From Cyclobacteriaceae bacterium (GTDB taxonomy: Bacteria; Bacteroidota; Bacteroidia; Cytophagales; Cyclobacteriaceae), in assembly GCA_019638255.1 (NCBI GenBank), contig JAHBUD010000002.1:100092-164091 (forward strand): 64,000 nt of DNA, in the 5' to 3' direction. This document shows positions 48,872 to 57,419 of the stretch, in pieces. Made by a program: the position numbers and the translations under genes. Below the pieces are notes generated by a model. That model did no database searches and was not told where the DNA came from. It saw nothing but the letters and a program-made list of their open reading frames with translations. How positions within the stretch are numbered: position 1 is the first letter of the stretch; each line of letters opens with the position of its first letter.

Positions 48872-50149
48872 ATGCAGAAGCACCTGGAAATAACCTTCAA
48901 TTCAGCAGAAACCTTTCGAGAAATATTTCAGGGGTCAGCTGAAGGCATATTAATGATCAATGATGCCGGAGATATACAACTGGCCAATCCTGTCTCAGAA
49001 AGAATGTTTGGCTACGAAACAGGTGAACTGGTCGGTAAGAAACTTGAGGTACTGCTTCCAGAACGCTACCGGAGCCAGCATGTTCAGCACCGTGTAGGAT
49101 TCAAAGAGAACCCTGCCCCCAGGCGCATGGGTGTTGGTCGTGACCTGATGGCCAGGCGAAAAGACGGGAATGAATTTCCTGTTGAGGTAAGCTTGAGTTA
49201 TAAAGAAATTAATCACCAATTAGTAGTGGTTGCCTTTATCATCGATATTACTGAACGCAAAAAGGTTGAAGAAGCATTAAAACACAGTGAAGAGCAATTA
49301 TTGATTTATGCCTCTGAGTTGGAGAAAAAAGTAAAGACCCGCACAGATGATTTGAATAAACTTGTAGAAGACCTGGAACGCGCCAATCATTTTTTGCAGG
49401 AACAGATTGTTGAACGAAAGAAGGCCGAAGAAGAAACAAAGAAAGCCCTTGATAAGGAGCGGGAATTGAATGAACTGAAAACAAAATTCGTTTCTATTGC
49501 TTCCCATGAATTTCGAACTCCTCTTAGTTCTGTTTTAAGCTCAGCTTCGCTGATTCACCAGTACAAAACAAAAGGTGATTTTGATAAAATTGATAAGCAC
49601 GTTCAACGCATAAAATCATCTGTCAATCATCTTACCGCAATTCTCAATGATTTCCTGTCACTCGGCAAGTTGGAAGAAGGCCGTATAGAAGTGGTCAGGG
49701 AAGAGATATGCCTCAAGAGTTTTTTCGAAGAAATCCTTGAAGAACTACGGCCCCTGTTAAAGGAGGGGCAGACGATAGAACTAACGTGCGATCTCGAGAA
49801 AGATGAGTATCCCCTAGACAAACGTGTGCTTCGAAACATTTTGTTCAATTTGTTATCAAATGCTAGTAAATATTCCCACCCGCACAAAGTGATTCACTTC
49901 GACACCAGGCTAGTTGAAAATAGCCACCTTGAAGTTATCATTCGTGACGAGGGTATTGGTATTCCTGAAAGCGAAGCAAAACATTTGTTTGAACGCTTTT
50001 TTAGGGCTAGCAACGTAAGTAACATACAAGGTACCGGCCTGGGGTTGAACATTGTAAAACGATATGTAGATTTGCTGAAAGGCACCATCGACTTCTCCAG
50101 TATTGAAGGAAAAGGCAGTACTTTTACCATAACTTTACCACTTACATGA
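48872..50149 (+). CDS. Soluble PAS-domain sensor histidine kinase, FixL-like candidate
   Basis: The ATG at 48872 (MQKHLEITFNSAETFREIFQ) is preferred; a TTG at 48824 would add 16 residues. There is no membrane segment. Residues about 8-125 form a PAS domain plus PAC (NPVSERMFGYETGELVGKKL, RRKDGNEFPVEVSLSYKEIN), then a coiled coil (about 125-195), a HisKA domain with His212 in SIASHEFRTPLSSVLSS, and HATPase_c with NLLSNASKYS, RDEGIGIPESEAKHLFERFF and GTGLGLNIVKRYVD. His70 in PERYRSQHVQHR and Arg90 in MGVGRDLM have the 20-residue spacing of the haem His and distal Arg of FixL. Many PAS domains share part of this pattern, so haem binding is a hypothesis. It overlaps the regulator gene by 4 bp (ATGA). 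Confidence 0.92.
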   Translation: MQKHLEITFNSAETFREIFQGSAEGILMINDAGDIQLANPVSERMFGYETGELVGKKLEVLLPERYRSQHVQHRVGFKENPAPRRMGVGRDLMARRKDGNEFPVEVSLSYKEINHQLVVVAFIIDITERKKVEEALKHSEEQLLIYASELEKKVKTRTDDLNKLVEDLERANHFLQEQIVERKKAEEETKKALDKERELNELKTKFVSIASHEFRTPLSSVLSSASLIHQYKTKGDFDKIDKHVQRIKSSVNHLTAILNDFLSLGKLEEGRIEVVREEICLKSFFEEILEELRPLLKEGQTIELTCDLEKDEYPLDKRVLRNILFNLLSNASKYSHPHKVIHFDTRLVENSHLEVIIRDEGIGIPESEAKHLFERFFRASNVSNIQGTGLGLNIVKRYVDLLKGTIDFSSIEGKGSTFTITLPLT

Positions 50150-51207
50150 AGAAAATCCTGTTGATTGAAGATAACCCTGAGGTTCGTGAAAATACGGCCG
50201 AAATCCTTACGCTGGCCAGCTACGAAGTACACACCGCTGAAAATGGAAAGATTGGTGTTGAGCTTGCTGCCCGGGAACGCCCAGACCTTATTATTTGCGA
50301 CATTATGATGCCGGAGCTTGATGGCTATGGTGTTCTTCATATCCTAAGCAAAAAGCCAGAAACGGCCAGCATACCCTTTATATTCCTTACCGCCAAAACG
50401 GAAAAGACAGACATCCGTAAAGGGATGACCCTTGGGGCTGATGATTACCTGACCAAACCCTTTGATGATACCGATTTGCTTAATGCAGTTGAAACACGGT
50501 TAAAGAAAATAAGCTTGCTAAAAAAGCAATACACTTCCGATGCCAGCGGGTTGGACCAATTCATCTCCGATGCACAAAAGTTTTTGAACCTTGAAGACCT
50601 CTGCAAAGACAGAAAGGTTAAATCGTACAAGAAGAAAGCAAACATTTATATGGAAGGCGAAATGCCAAATGCATTCTTCTTTGTTAAATCAGGCAATGTT
50701 AAGGCCTTCCGAACAAATGCCGATGGCAAAGAACTGATCATTAGTCTTTATAAAGAAGGAGATTTTTTCGGTTACGAAAGCATACTGGAAAACAGTAACT
50801 ATGGCGAATCAACTGTAGCCCTTGAGGATAGCGAGTTGACGGTAATTCCAAGACATGATTTTCTTACGTTACTTAATAGTCATCCTGAGATTTCTGCCTC
50901 CTTCGTATCCATTTTGTGCAGAAAAATTTCAGAGAAAGAGGCACAACTTTTAAATCTGGCTTACAATTCGGTACGTCAACGTACTGCTGAAGCATTATTG
51001 AGAATACACGACCTAAAGGAAAAAGACCTGGTAACGATATCCCGCGATGATCTTGCTAAAATGGTGGGTACTGCCTCTGAATCTGTTATTCGTGTACTCT
51101 CCGACTTCCGTGAAGAGGGCATCATTAGCATTGAAGCCGGTAAAATCCATGTGCTTCACGCCAATAAACTAGAGCAGGTGGTGAAGTGGAACGTGGCGAG
51201 GAATTAA
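50146..51207 (+). CDS. Response regulator fusing a receiver to a CRP/FNR-type cNMP-binding and HTH module
   Basis: A 353-residue protein. The receiver domain (1-125) has acidic Glu8/Asp9, phospho-acceptor Asp52 in LIICDIMMPELDG, and the Thr/Lys pair in IFLTAKTEKTD and YLTKPFDD. A CRP-like beta-roll follows (about 155-275: KKKANIYMEGEMPNAFFFVK, EGDFFGYESILENSNYGEST), then the dimer helix and a CRP/FNR winged helix (about 290-350: ISRDDLAKMVGTASESVIRV). In the recognition helix the Glu and Arg that read TGA half-sites are kept (E-S-V-I-R). No cysteine cluster for an FNR Fe-S centre is seen at the N-terminus, and the receiver replaces it. It is coupled to the kinase. Effectively this merges FixJ-like input with FixK-like output. 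Confidence 0.92.
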   Translation: MKKILLIEDNPEVRENTAEILTLASYEVHTAENGKIGVELAARERPDLIICDIMMPELDGYGVLHILSKKPETASIPFIFLTAKTEKTDIRKGMTLGADDYLTKPFDDTDLLNAVETRLKKISLLKKQYTSDASGLDQFISDAQKFLNLEDLCKDRKVKSYKKKANIYMEGEMPNAFFFVKSGNVKAFRTNADGKELIISLYKEGDFFGYESILENSNYGESTVALEDSELTVIPRHDFLTLLNSHPEISASFVSILCRKISEKEAQLLNLAYNSVRQRTAEALLRIHDLKEKDLVTISRDDLAKMVGTASESVIRVLSDFREEGIISIEAGKIHVLHANKLEQVVKWNVARN

Positions 51208-51908
51208 TCGTGTCGGGTATTTAGTTGGATAGAATGGATAGATATCGATTTATCATTTCTGATTACTGAATATCCAGCGTAAATCAATAGCAACCCAACT
51301 AACTCCGTTACGAATAGTACATTTACGTATCCGGCACGGGTAAATGATCCTCCAATACCCGGTAACAACGCTCCAAAAGCAATCAAAACATTTCCTAAAA
51401 ATCGCTTTTGCTTATCTTGTTGGCGAACATAATGAACGGCTGAATAAATCGCTCCACCCACCAGAAAAATAAAGGAATACAGGTTTATAAATGGCGAGAA
51501 ATATCTAACCCATTGCCAGGAAAGAACATTACCTCCCAATGAACCGTCAAAATTCTCAGGCAGGCATATGGGCGATAAAATAATGCATACCGCAGCAACG
51601 CCCACAATCGTAAGCACTAATACTGTACTCCAATCCGCAAATTTCTTCTTCATCAATAAGTAAACTGATCCTTGAGCAAGCGGAAAACCTCCCAGCAATG
51701 CTCCACTGATGTACCATAGCCTGAAGTTAACTTCACTCCACCCAAACAGTACATTTATACTTTCCGTGGCAGTACCGAAACCAAATGTTAACACACCCAA
51801 TGTCCACCATAGTAAATAAAGTTTTTGATTTGACTGCCAGTGCCTATAAATAACCACGAGAAAATATATGGAGAAGACAGTTGTTAAAATTGGGATATAT
51901 TCAATCAT
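51204..51908 (-). CDS. Seven-segment integral membrane protein of unknown function
   Basis: A 234-residue protein with about seven hydrophobic segments (IPILTTVFSIYFLVVIY, LYLLWWTLGVLTFGFG, LWYISGALLGGFPLAQGSVY, WSTVLVLTIVGVAAVCIILS, FINLYSFIFLVGGAIYSAV, FLGNVLIAFGALLPGIGG, VLFVTELVGLLLIYAGYSVI) and a short polar C-tail. No catalytic or ligand motif is recognised. It is transcribed away from the HmuY-like gene behind a strong terminator, and its stop overlaps the stop of the receiver-CRP gene by four bases (convergent). It may have its own promoter in the 69-bp gap. I do not recognise the family. Confidence 0.75.
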   Translation of the reverse strand: MIEYIPILTTVFSIYFLVVIYRHWQSNQKLYLLWWTLGVLTFGFGTATESINVLFGWSEVNFRLWYISGALLGGFPLAQGSVYLLMKKKFADWSTVLVLTIVGVAAVCIILSPICLPENFDGSLGGNVLSWQWVRYFSPFINLYSFIFLVGGAIYSAVHYVRQQDKQKRFLGNVLIAFGALLPGIGGSFTRAGYVNVLFVTELVGLLLIYAGYSVIRNDKSISIHSIQLNTRHD

Positions 51909-51922
51909 AATAGTTTTTAAAA

Positions 51923-51963
51923 AATTGCGAATGACGAATCCTATATATTCGTCATTCGCAATT
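51923..51963 (-). terminator. Strong hairpin terminator after the HmuY-like gene
   Basis: A perfect 17-bp stem: the arm 51923-51939 (AATTGCGAATGACGAAT) pairs with 51947-51963, loop CCTATAT. On the minus strand it is followed by a run of four to six T. It separates the TonB receptor/HmuY unit from the membrane protein gene. The arm sequence resembles the ends of interspersed repeats of this kind of genome (GCGAATGACG). Confidence 0.8.
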
Positions 51964-51977
51964 CGTAAGTTTAAATT

Positions 51978-53408
51978 TCAATTCCCTTGTTGAAGCAACG
52001 CAAACTCAATTTGCGGTCTTCCCCGCTGACCATCTTGTGTCAGTGCAGTGAACCGGAGTTTATAGATATTCCCTTCTGCATCTTTAACCAGATAGAACCG
52101 ATCGGAACGAACAGCAGGTGCTGTACCTGGCCCACCGCCTGACCGCCACTTGGCTCCAATACCTACTTGGCTGGTCAACCAGGTAACGCCAGTCATCAGG
52201 TTTGCCTCACTGAATGCCTCGAAACTGCCCGCGGCTGACGTTAAAAGTTCAGCTGTTTCTATTCCATTCCTGTTTTGAAGGATAATATCTTGAAAATAAT
52301 AAGGTATTTGCGGGGTCCCTGGAGGTCCAAGAGCCGTTGAATTAGTAAATCCTGTCCACGCAATATCCCATCTATCCTTTTGTGGTTCAACAACAACAGC
52401 ACCTGTTGCAAAGCTGATGTATTTAAACAGGTAACTGTCGTCTTTGGATAGTTGTATCTCCTGAAACGTTGCCGAGGCAATGTCCGCATGTTGAATGGTA
52501 TAACCATTGCCGTTGCGTAACACGCGAACCTTTTTCCAGCCGCTTGTTGGTATTGGCTCTGAAGGATCACTGGGGGGATTGGCCGCACCGCGATTAATAA
52601 TATATATTTTATTTTCAGAAGCGGTAGCGGATATAGATGCGAAAGCGGTTTTGGTTAAGTCACCGGAAGGATCGTCAATCCATGCCATTGCAGCGTTGGT
52701 GGAATTGGCGCCCACAATCATAGCATTGGCAAAACCAAGGGTATCGGCAGCGGTAACCAAAGTTAAATCGGTTTTGTCAATGGCACGCGCCATCATGGTT
52801 ACGGAAGAATTTAATATTACCCTGAAATCATCACCCATGTAAAAGCCCAAATCCCAGGTGGTACGGTCTACAGCTGTTTGACGGTTGGCGCTCAAATCAA
52901 TAAATACTTTGTTGGGATAGGCAGGACCTCCTCCATTAATATTCATGATTGCCTGTGCCGCTAAAATTTCTGAAAAACCTAGTTCCAACTGATTGGATAT
53001 TCCCAACACCAAACCATCGCTTACAGAAGTTATCGTAAAAACAATTGTTTCATCACCATCTAATAAAACACCGGCCAATTTCTCCACATTAAACGATAGT
53101 TGAGATGTGCCGTTGGCAACGGGTAACGTAATAGTATTTGCAGTGGCGACCGGATTAGTACTAAAATCGGTTCCATAATTTAAGCCATTTGGCAAAAACG
53201 AAACCGTAACTGATCCGGCCTGTGATGCAGATCGTGAAAAATTAATATTAATTGTTAAGGCGTCTTCATCGGCAGCAAATCCTAATTGTGATGATTCAAA
53301 TTCAACCAGGTTATCGGGTAATTGCGGTTCATCTTCGCAGGAAGAAAAAGAAATAAGAAATACGATCATCATCGCCACACTCCATCCATTTATCAATTTA
53401 GTTTTCAT
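51978..53408 (-). CDS. HmuY-family haem-binding-like lipoprotein with N-terminal Calx-beta-like domain
   Basis: A 476-residue lipoprotein (signal then SFSSCEDEPQ). Residues about 35-145 form a Calx-beta/DUF4843-like sandwich (LTININFSRSASQAGSVTVS, LDGDETIVFTITSVSDGLVL). From about 155 the HmuY fold follows, with the typical TTWDLGFYMGDDFRVILNSS and DRWDIAWTGFTNS repeats. HmuY proteins capture haem or other ligands at the surface and pass them to a TonB receptor. The receptor gene lies 26 bp upstream in the same transcript. Histidine or methionine haem ligands cannot be assigned by eye, and some HmuY relatives may bind other ligands. Confidence 0.85.
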   Translation of the reverse strand: MKTKLINGWSVAMMIVFLISFSSCEDEPQLPDNLVEFESSQLGFAADEDALTININFSRSASQAGSVTVSFLPNGLNYGTDFSTNPVATANTITLPVANGTSQLSFNVEKLAGVLLDGDETIVFTITSVSDGLVLGISNQLELGFSEILAAQAIMNINGGGPAYPNKVFIDLSANRQTAVDRTTWDLGFYMGDDFRVILNSSVTMMARAIDKTDLTLVTAADTLGFANAMIVGANSTNAAMAWIDDPSGDLTKTAFASISATASENKIYIINRGAANPPSDPSEPIPTSGWKKVRVLRNGNGYTIQHADIASATFQEIQLSKDDSYLFKYISFATGAVVVEPQKDRWDIAWTGFTNSTALGPPGTPQIPYYFQDIILQNRNGIETAELLTSAAGSFEAFSEANLMTGVTWLTSQVGIGAKWRSGGGPGTAPAVRSDRFYLVKDAEGNIYKLRFTALTQDGQRGRPQIEFALLQQGN

Positions 53409-53434
53409 CGGTAGTTATTATTGTTTTGGTTAGT

Positions 53435-55687
53435 TCAAAGTGTATAAGTAAGACTTAAGAAATACGATCGTCCATAACCCACCGGTCGGGTTAAACCGCC
53501 ACCGTGTACAGGGCCACCATCAGCAGCCATGTTATTGATGCGGGTTACGTTCAGCAGATTGCGCGCACCGACTGAAAGGTTAAATTTCTTCGCAAATGAT
53601 TTTTGAAGACTGAGATCAGCCCAATGAAAGCCTTCTGTTTCATTCAGTTCAGTTATCCCCGTTACGTCTGTTGCCAGGAAGGGTGTACGGCCTGTGTATT
53701 TATAGAAGAATGAAATACCCGTTTGTATAATCGGAATGGTATACGACAACGATCCATTTACTTCGGGTGACCACAAGAAAGAAAGGTTCTCATCTGGCAC
53801 ATCTGTTAACTGATTGTATCGACCGGTGTATCCGACACCCGCACTGATGTCAAGCTTTCTAACCTTAAGTATATTGATCAACGTAAATCCTTTCGACTTG
53901 AATGATTCAATGTTGAGGTATGTTGTAATGTTGGCGTTACCGGGCTTTACTCCATAGCCGATCATATTCTCCACGGTATTGTAAAATCCTGTTACTAAAG
54001 AATTAATGGTCCATTTATTAGCGGTTACCAGTTTTACATTCCACGAAACATTAACGCTATGCGAAAGCTCAGCCTTCAAATCAGGGTTACCCTCAATCGA
54101 GTGGCTGGCATCAAAAAAGTAGAAATACAACTCACGTAAAGATGGGGCACGAAAACCACGTCCGTAAGACAACCGTAAATCCTGCCTTTCACCCAACTGC
54201 ATCTTCACATTCAATGAGGGGATAACCGGAGGTGCCTCATACGCTGTATTGTTAACAATGCGAACACCCGGCCTGAAGCTAAGCCAGTCATTCGGTTTAA
54301 TTTCAGCAGATAGAAATGCAGCATAATCGCCTATAGAAGAAATGCCTTCAAGCAAACGCCCGCCACTGCCCGACTCAATATTTATATCATATCCCGGTTG
54401 CACTGAAACTGCATCTGAAAGTTTGTATAGCAGCGTTCCCCTGGCCGTTATTCCATCAAACTCGGTAACATCCTGTAAGGATGGATCCAGCGCGAGCCTT
54501 ACATCGCCTGTGTTGCGATTTACCGTTACGGTTTGGATTTTCCGGCTATAGTTCGTGTAGGCTAAAGCACCATTATACTTTAGTCGGTCGGAGAAAGAAT
54601 AAGTGCCTTGCACCTGGTGCATAAAGCGATTGGTAATATAATTTTGATCAATCGCTTCAATACCGCTAAACAATCCCGGGTTGTAAATATTTTCATTCAG
54701 GTAATCCAACCGATAGTACACATCAAGTTTATCAGTTTTATAGCCTGCCAGACCGCTGGCCATCCATTGCGTTTTTGGATGCCATTCCTTATCGCGATCC
54801 TCGGCATCGCCTTGCCATCCGCCAAAAAAGTTTCGAGTCAGATCGGCTAAGGTGTAAAAAGATTTGCGGGAATGTCCGACTGATACGCTTGCATTATGAA
54901 TGCCTTGCCCTGCACCGTATTCCGAACCTACCGACTCTTCATGCAAGCGAACCGTAGCATTCCATTTCTTCTCCTCTGGCTTTTTGGTGATGATATTAAT
55001 TACGCCAGCCAGCGCATCAGCACCATAGATAACTGACATGGGTCCTTCCACAATTTCAATCCGTTCAATGGTATTTACATTGATTTGATTGATGTTGATT
55101 TCATTTCCTGTACCCTGTCGGCCGACCATGGGTACACCATCAATCAGCACCTTAACATTCTGCCCGGATAATCCCTGAAGCGAAAGATTTGAGCCACCCA
55201 AGGCCAAATCTTGATCAAAGCGAACATTCAATTCTGTGTTCAGTACATCCTGTACACGTGTAGAACCAACTGCCTGTATGCGGTCTGCTGAAATGGTTCG
55301 CACCTTGTAAACAGATTGCCTGGCTGATTGTGCTTCGAATTGGCCGGTAACAACTACCTCATTGAGCTGAGTAAGTGATGGCGCAAGCTCAAGTGCATAA
55401 CTACCGGGTGTCTGCACGGTAAGTTTTGCTTGCTCATATCCTACATGAGAGGTAATTAAGGTTATTGGAAAATCAGCGACCGTAATCAATCCATCTCCCC
55501 TTTCGTTTGTCACAATCTGTGCGACCCGTGTACCCCGTTGGTTTTGCGCATAGATAACAGCACCTTCTATCCTGCGTCCTGTAGCCACTTCTTGCAGGGT
55601 TACCGATACCTGGGCAACTACTAGCAAGGGCGCAAAAAGAAGTATGAAAACAGGTATCCGAACCATCGCTCTTAAAAATGAATGCAA
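53435..55687 (-). CDS. TonB-dependent outer-membrane receptor (haem/iron-uptake type)
   Basis: A 750-residue receptor. The signal peptide may start at 55687 or at the ATG at 55666 (MVRIPVFILLFAPLLVVAQ). Residues about 25-105 are a carboxypeptidase-regulatory-like domain, followed by a TonB box-like LNEVVVTGQFE. The plug domain (about 115-235) has VKVLIDGVPMVGRQGTGNEI and IERIEIVEGPMSVIYGADAL. The rest is a 22-strand barrel that ends in Phe/Tyr-rich SYFLSLTYTL. The shorter size and plug differ from SusC-type receptors, so it is not the glycan importer of this window. The HmuY-like gene downstream and an inverted repeat just before the start suggest iron-controlled haem or siderophore uptake. 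Confidence 0.92.
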   Translation of the reverse strand: MHSFLRAMVRIPVFILLFAPLLVVAQVSVTLQEVATGRRIEGAVIYAQNQRGTRVAQIVTNERGDGLITVADFPITLITSHVGYEQAKLTVQTPGSYALELAPSLTQLNEVVVTGQFEAQSARQSVYKVRTISADRIQAVGSTRVQDVLNTELNVRFDQDLALGGSNLSLQGLSGQNVKVLIDGVPMVGRQGTGNEININQINVNTIERIEIVEGPMSVIYGADALAGVINIITKKPEEKKWNATVRLHEESVGSEYGAGQGIHNASVSVGHSRKSFYTLADLTRNFFGGWQGDAEDRDKEWHPKTQWMASGLAGYKTDKLDVYYRLDYLNENIYNPGLFSGIEAIDQNYITNRFMHQVQGTYSFSDRLKYNGALAYTNYSRKIQTVTVNRNTGDVRLALDPSLQDVTEFDGITARGTLLYKLSDAVSVQPGYDINIESGSGGRLLEGISSIGDYAAFLSAEIKPNDWLSFRPGVRIVNNTAYEAPPVIPSLNVKMQLGERQDLRLSYGRGFRAPSLRELYFYFFDASHSIEGNPDLKAELSHSVNVSWNVKLVTANKWTINSLVTGFYNTVENMIGYGVKPGNANITTYLNIESFKSKGFTLINILKVRKLDISAGVGYTGRYNQLTDVPDENLSFLWSPEVNGSLSYTIPIIQTGISFFYKYTGRTPFLATDVTGITELNETEGFHWADLSLQKSFAKKFNLSVGARNLLNVTRINNMAADGGPVHGGGLTRPVGYGRSYFLSLTYTL

Positions 55688-55695
55688 ATATTTAA

Positions 55696-55712
55696 TTTAG
55701 ATTGATTCTAAA
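55696..55712. promoter_or_regulatory. Iron-box-like inverted repeat before the TonB receptor gene
   Basis: TTTAGATTGATTCTAAA has perfect 6-bp arms (TTTAGA/TCTAAA) around TTGAT. It ends 9 bp before the first possible receptor start and 30 bp before the second (55666). The AT-rich TTTAGA...TCTAAA form is similar to Fur/DtxR-type sites; assignment is inference. Confidence 0.5.
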
Positions 55713-55738
55713 ATACCCCAATAAGTATAAATAGTATC

Positions 55739-55751
55739 ATGTACTGTACAT
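55739..55751. promoter_or_regulatory. Perfect 13-bp palindrome in the TonB receptor/AraC divergent region
   Basis: ATGTACTGTACAT is symmetric about its central T, and the flanks extend the symmetry by two more pairs past one mismatch. It lies 52 bp before the receptor start and 105 bp before the AraC start, a good place for an operator. The regulator is unknown. Confidence 0.45.
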
Positions 55752-55856
55752 TATTAAAATCAGTTTCAAAAATTGGTATTTTATGAAGTTAATGAGTTAT
55801 TTTTGATCACATAACGCCATGATTTATGTCATTTTTTATATCAATCAAGCCATAAA

Positions 55857-56744
55857 ATGCTCGCTTACATAAAAGAAAATACCCAAAAAAGTAATTTCAG
55901 GATAGCGTTTGAATCGGGAGATATCAAGTTGATTCTGATGGAGAACAAAGAACCTGAGGAGCTAACCCTGCCCGGCACGCTGCAGAAAAACATTATTCAG
56001 TTTTACTTCTGCCTGGACGGCAGCGCCCGGTTTGAATTCGGGCCGCATTACAGCCGTGAAATTCAGCGGCTCAAGAACTATTTTTTCTATCAACCCGATG
56101 GTGACTTATCCTTTACCTTGAGGTTGTCACCGGGTTGTCGTATGGTGTTTTTGTTCATTTCGTTGGAAAACCTTCACGAGCTCTTTACGCACGAACCTCT
56201 TCCCTTTCTAAAAGCTGAGAATGTAAACCGCAAGTTTTACGATGAGCGCGATGTGCCCTCCTCCCTGGTGGTTGTACTGAATCAGTTATTCACAATCCAG
56301 CTAAGCGACAGTACAAAAAATCTTTACTACAACGGTAAAGTGTACGAGCTGCTGAGTTTGTATTTTTCTGAGAAGAAGCCTAATGCTGAAAACTGCCCCT
56401 TCCTGAACGATGAAGAGACGGTTCGCAAAATCAAAAATGCAAAGGAGCATTTATTACAGCATATCGATTCGCCACCCGGATTAAAGGCACTTGCCAAACT
56501 TTCAGGACTTAATGAATTTCAATTAAAGGTTGGGTTCAAGGAAATTTATGGAAACACCGTGTTTGGTTACCTGCTCGATCATAAACTCGATCACGCCCGG
56601 GTGCTGCTGGATTCAGGAAAATACAAAGTGAACGAGGTGGCCTTCCAGATCGGGTATTCAAACCCAAGTCATTTCATTGCAGCATTCCGTAAAAAATTCG
56701 GCATCACACCCAAAAAATACCTGATGGAGCACTTCCGGAAATAA
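55857..56744 (+). CDS. AraC-family transcriptional regulator (iron/siderophore-uptake type)
   Basis: A 295-residue regulator. The N-terminal two-thirds is a sensor with a PchR-like look (FCLDGSARFEFGPHYSREIQ, YFFYQPDGDLSFTLRLSPGC), and residues about 195-292 are two AraC helix-turn-helix motifs (SPPGLKALAKLSGLNEFQLK; VNEVAFQIGYSNPSHFIAAF then RKKFGITPKKYL). It is divergent from the TonB receptor gene. AraC proteins in this position usually activate the neighbouring receptor in response to its siderophore or haem ligand. It ends directly against the convergent SafE-like gene (stop codons adjacent). Confidence 0.92.
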   Translation: MLAYIKENTQKSNFRIAFESGDIKLILMENKEPEELTLPGTLQKNIIQFYFCLDGSARFEFGPHYSREIQRLKNYFFYQPDGDLSFTLRLSPGCRMVFLFISLENLHELFTHEPLPFLKAENVNRKFYDERDVPSSLVVVLNQLFTIQLSDSTKNLYYNGKVYELLSLYFSEKKPNAENCPFLNDEETVRKIKNAKEHLLQHIDSPPGLKALAKLSGLNEFQLKVGFKEIYGNTVFGYLLDHKLDHARVLLDSGKYKVNEVAFQIGYSNPSHFIAAFRKKFGITPKKYLMEHFRK

Positions 56745-57413
56745 TCAAGGTTGACAAACAACCTCCGGAGTATTATTTCCGAATAAACCCTCCACTGACA
56801 GTCCGCGCCACAGCATCACTACAGCCACAGCAATAAGCATAATGGTTTGAATGCGCTGGAAAGACCAAGGTATCATTCTCCGCACAGCCTGCCATGAAAA
56901 AGCTACGGTGAGCAATGCCGGAATGGTGCCAAGGCCAAACAAGAACATCACCAACGCACTTTCAATCGGTGTGGCTTGAATCAGGGCTATTGCCAACGCG
57001 CCATACACCAGGCCACACGGCAAAAATCCATTGAACACACCGGTAAGCCACGATGATAACGGTCGCTTTGCTGTTAAGTGTGTAGCGAATGCACCTTTGA
57101 GTTTTAAAACAAAACGCGATAAACCCGGTAAAAATATTGACTGCACCTTAGGCAAAAGCAGAATCAATAATATCACCACACCTACTGCAATAGAAACTTT
57201 ACCTTGAATTCCGCCCCACTGAACTATTTTACCCAGAGCGCCAACGATTACCCCCATAAACACATAGGTAGTTGTACGCCCGAGGTTGTACAATGCCCTA
57301 TTGATGATCGTGTTTCGCGCAGCATGGCCCTGAATCATTGAAGCAATAGGGCCACACATGCCTACGCAATGCAGGCTGCCGGTAAATCCAAGCAGAAGTG
57401 CGGCTACATACAT
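56745..57413 (-). CDS. SafE/TauE-like six-helix membrane protein of the cbb3 cluster
   Basis: A 222-residue membrane protein. It opens with LLLGFTGSLHCVGMCGPIAS, where the Cys-x3-Cys and His in the first helix recall metal-handling CcdA/DsbD-like and COG2836 proteins. About six helices follow, with a repeat of the motif in GVFNGFLPCGLVYGALAIAL. In Bacteroidota this gene commonly ends the cco operon and is annotated as sulfite exporter TauE/SafE, though a role in copper or haem delivery during oxidase assembly is more plausible (family knowledge plus context). It lies 6 bp after ccoH. Confidence 0.87.
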   Translation of the reverse strand: MYVAALLLGFTGSLHCVGMCGPIASMIQGHAARNTIINRALYNLGRTTTYVFMGVIVGALGKIVQWGGIQGKVSIAVGVVILLILLLPKVQSIFLPGLSRFVLKLKGAFATHLTAKRPLSSWLTGVFNGFLPCGLVYGALAIALIQATPIESALVMFLFGLGTIPALLTVAFSWQAVRRMIPWSFQRIQTIMLIAVAVVMLWRGLSVEGLFGNNTPEVVCQP

Positions 57414-57419
57414 ACAGGT

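Noticed and set aside
53435..55687. SusC-type glycan receptor
   Set aside because: The receptor is short (750 residues), has a BtuB/siderophore-like plug and is followed by HmuY rather than SusD.
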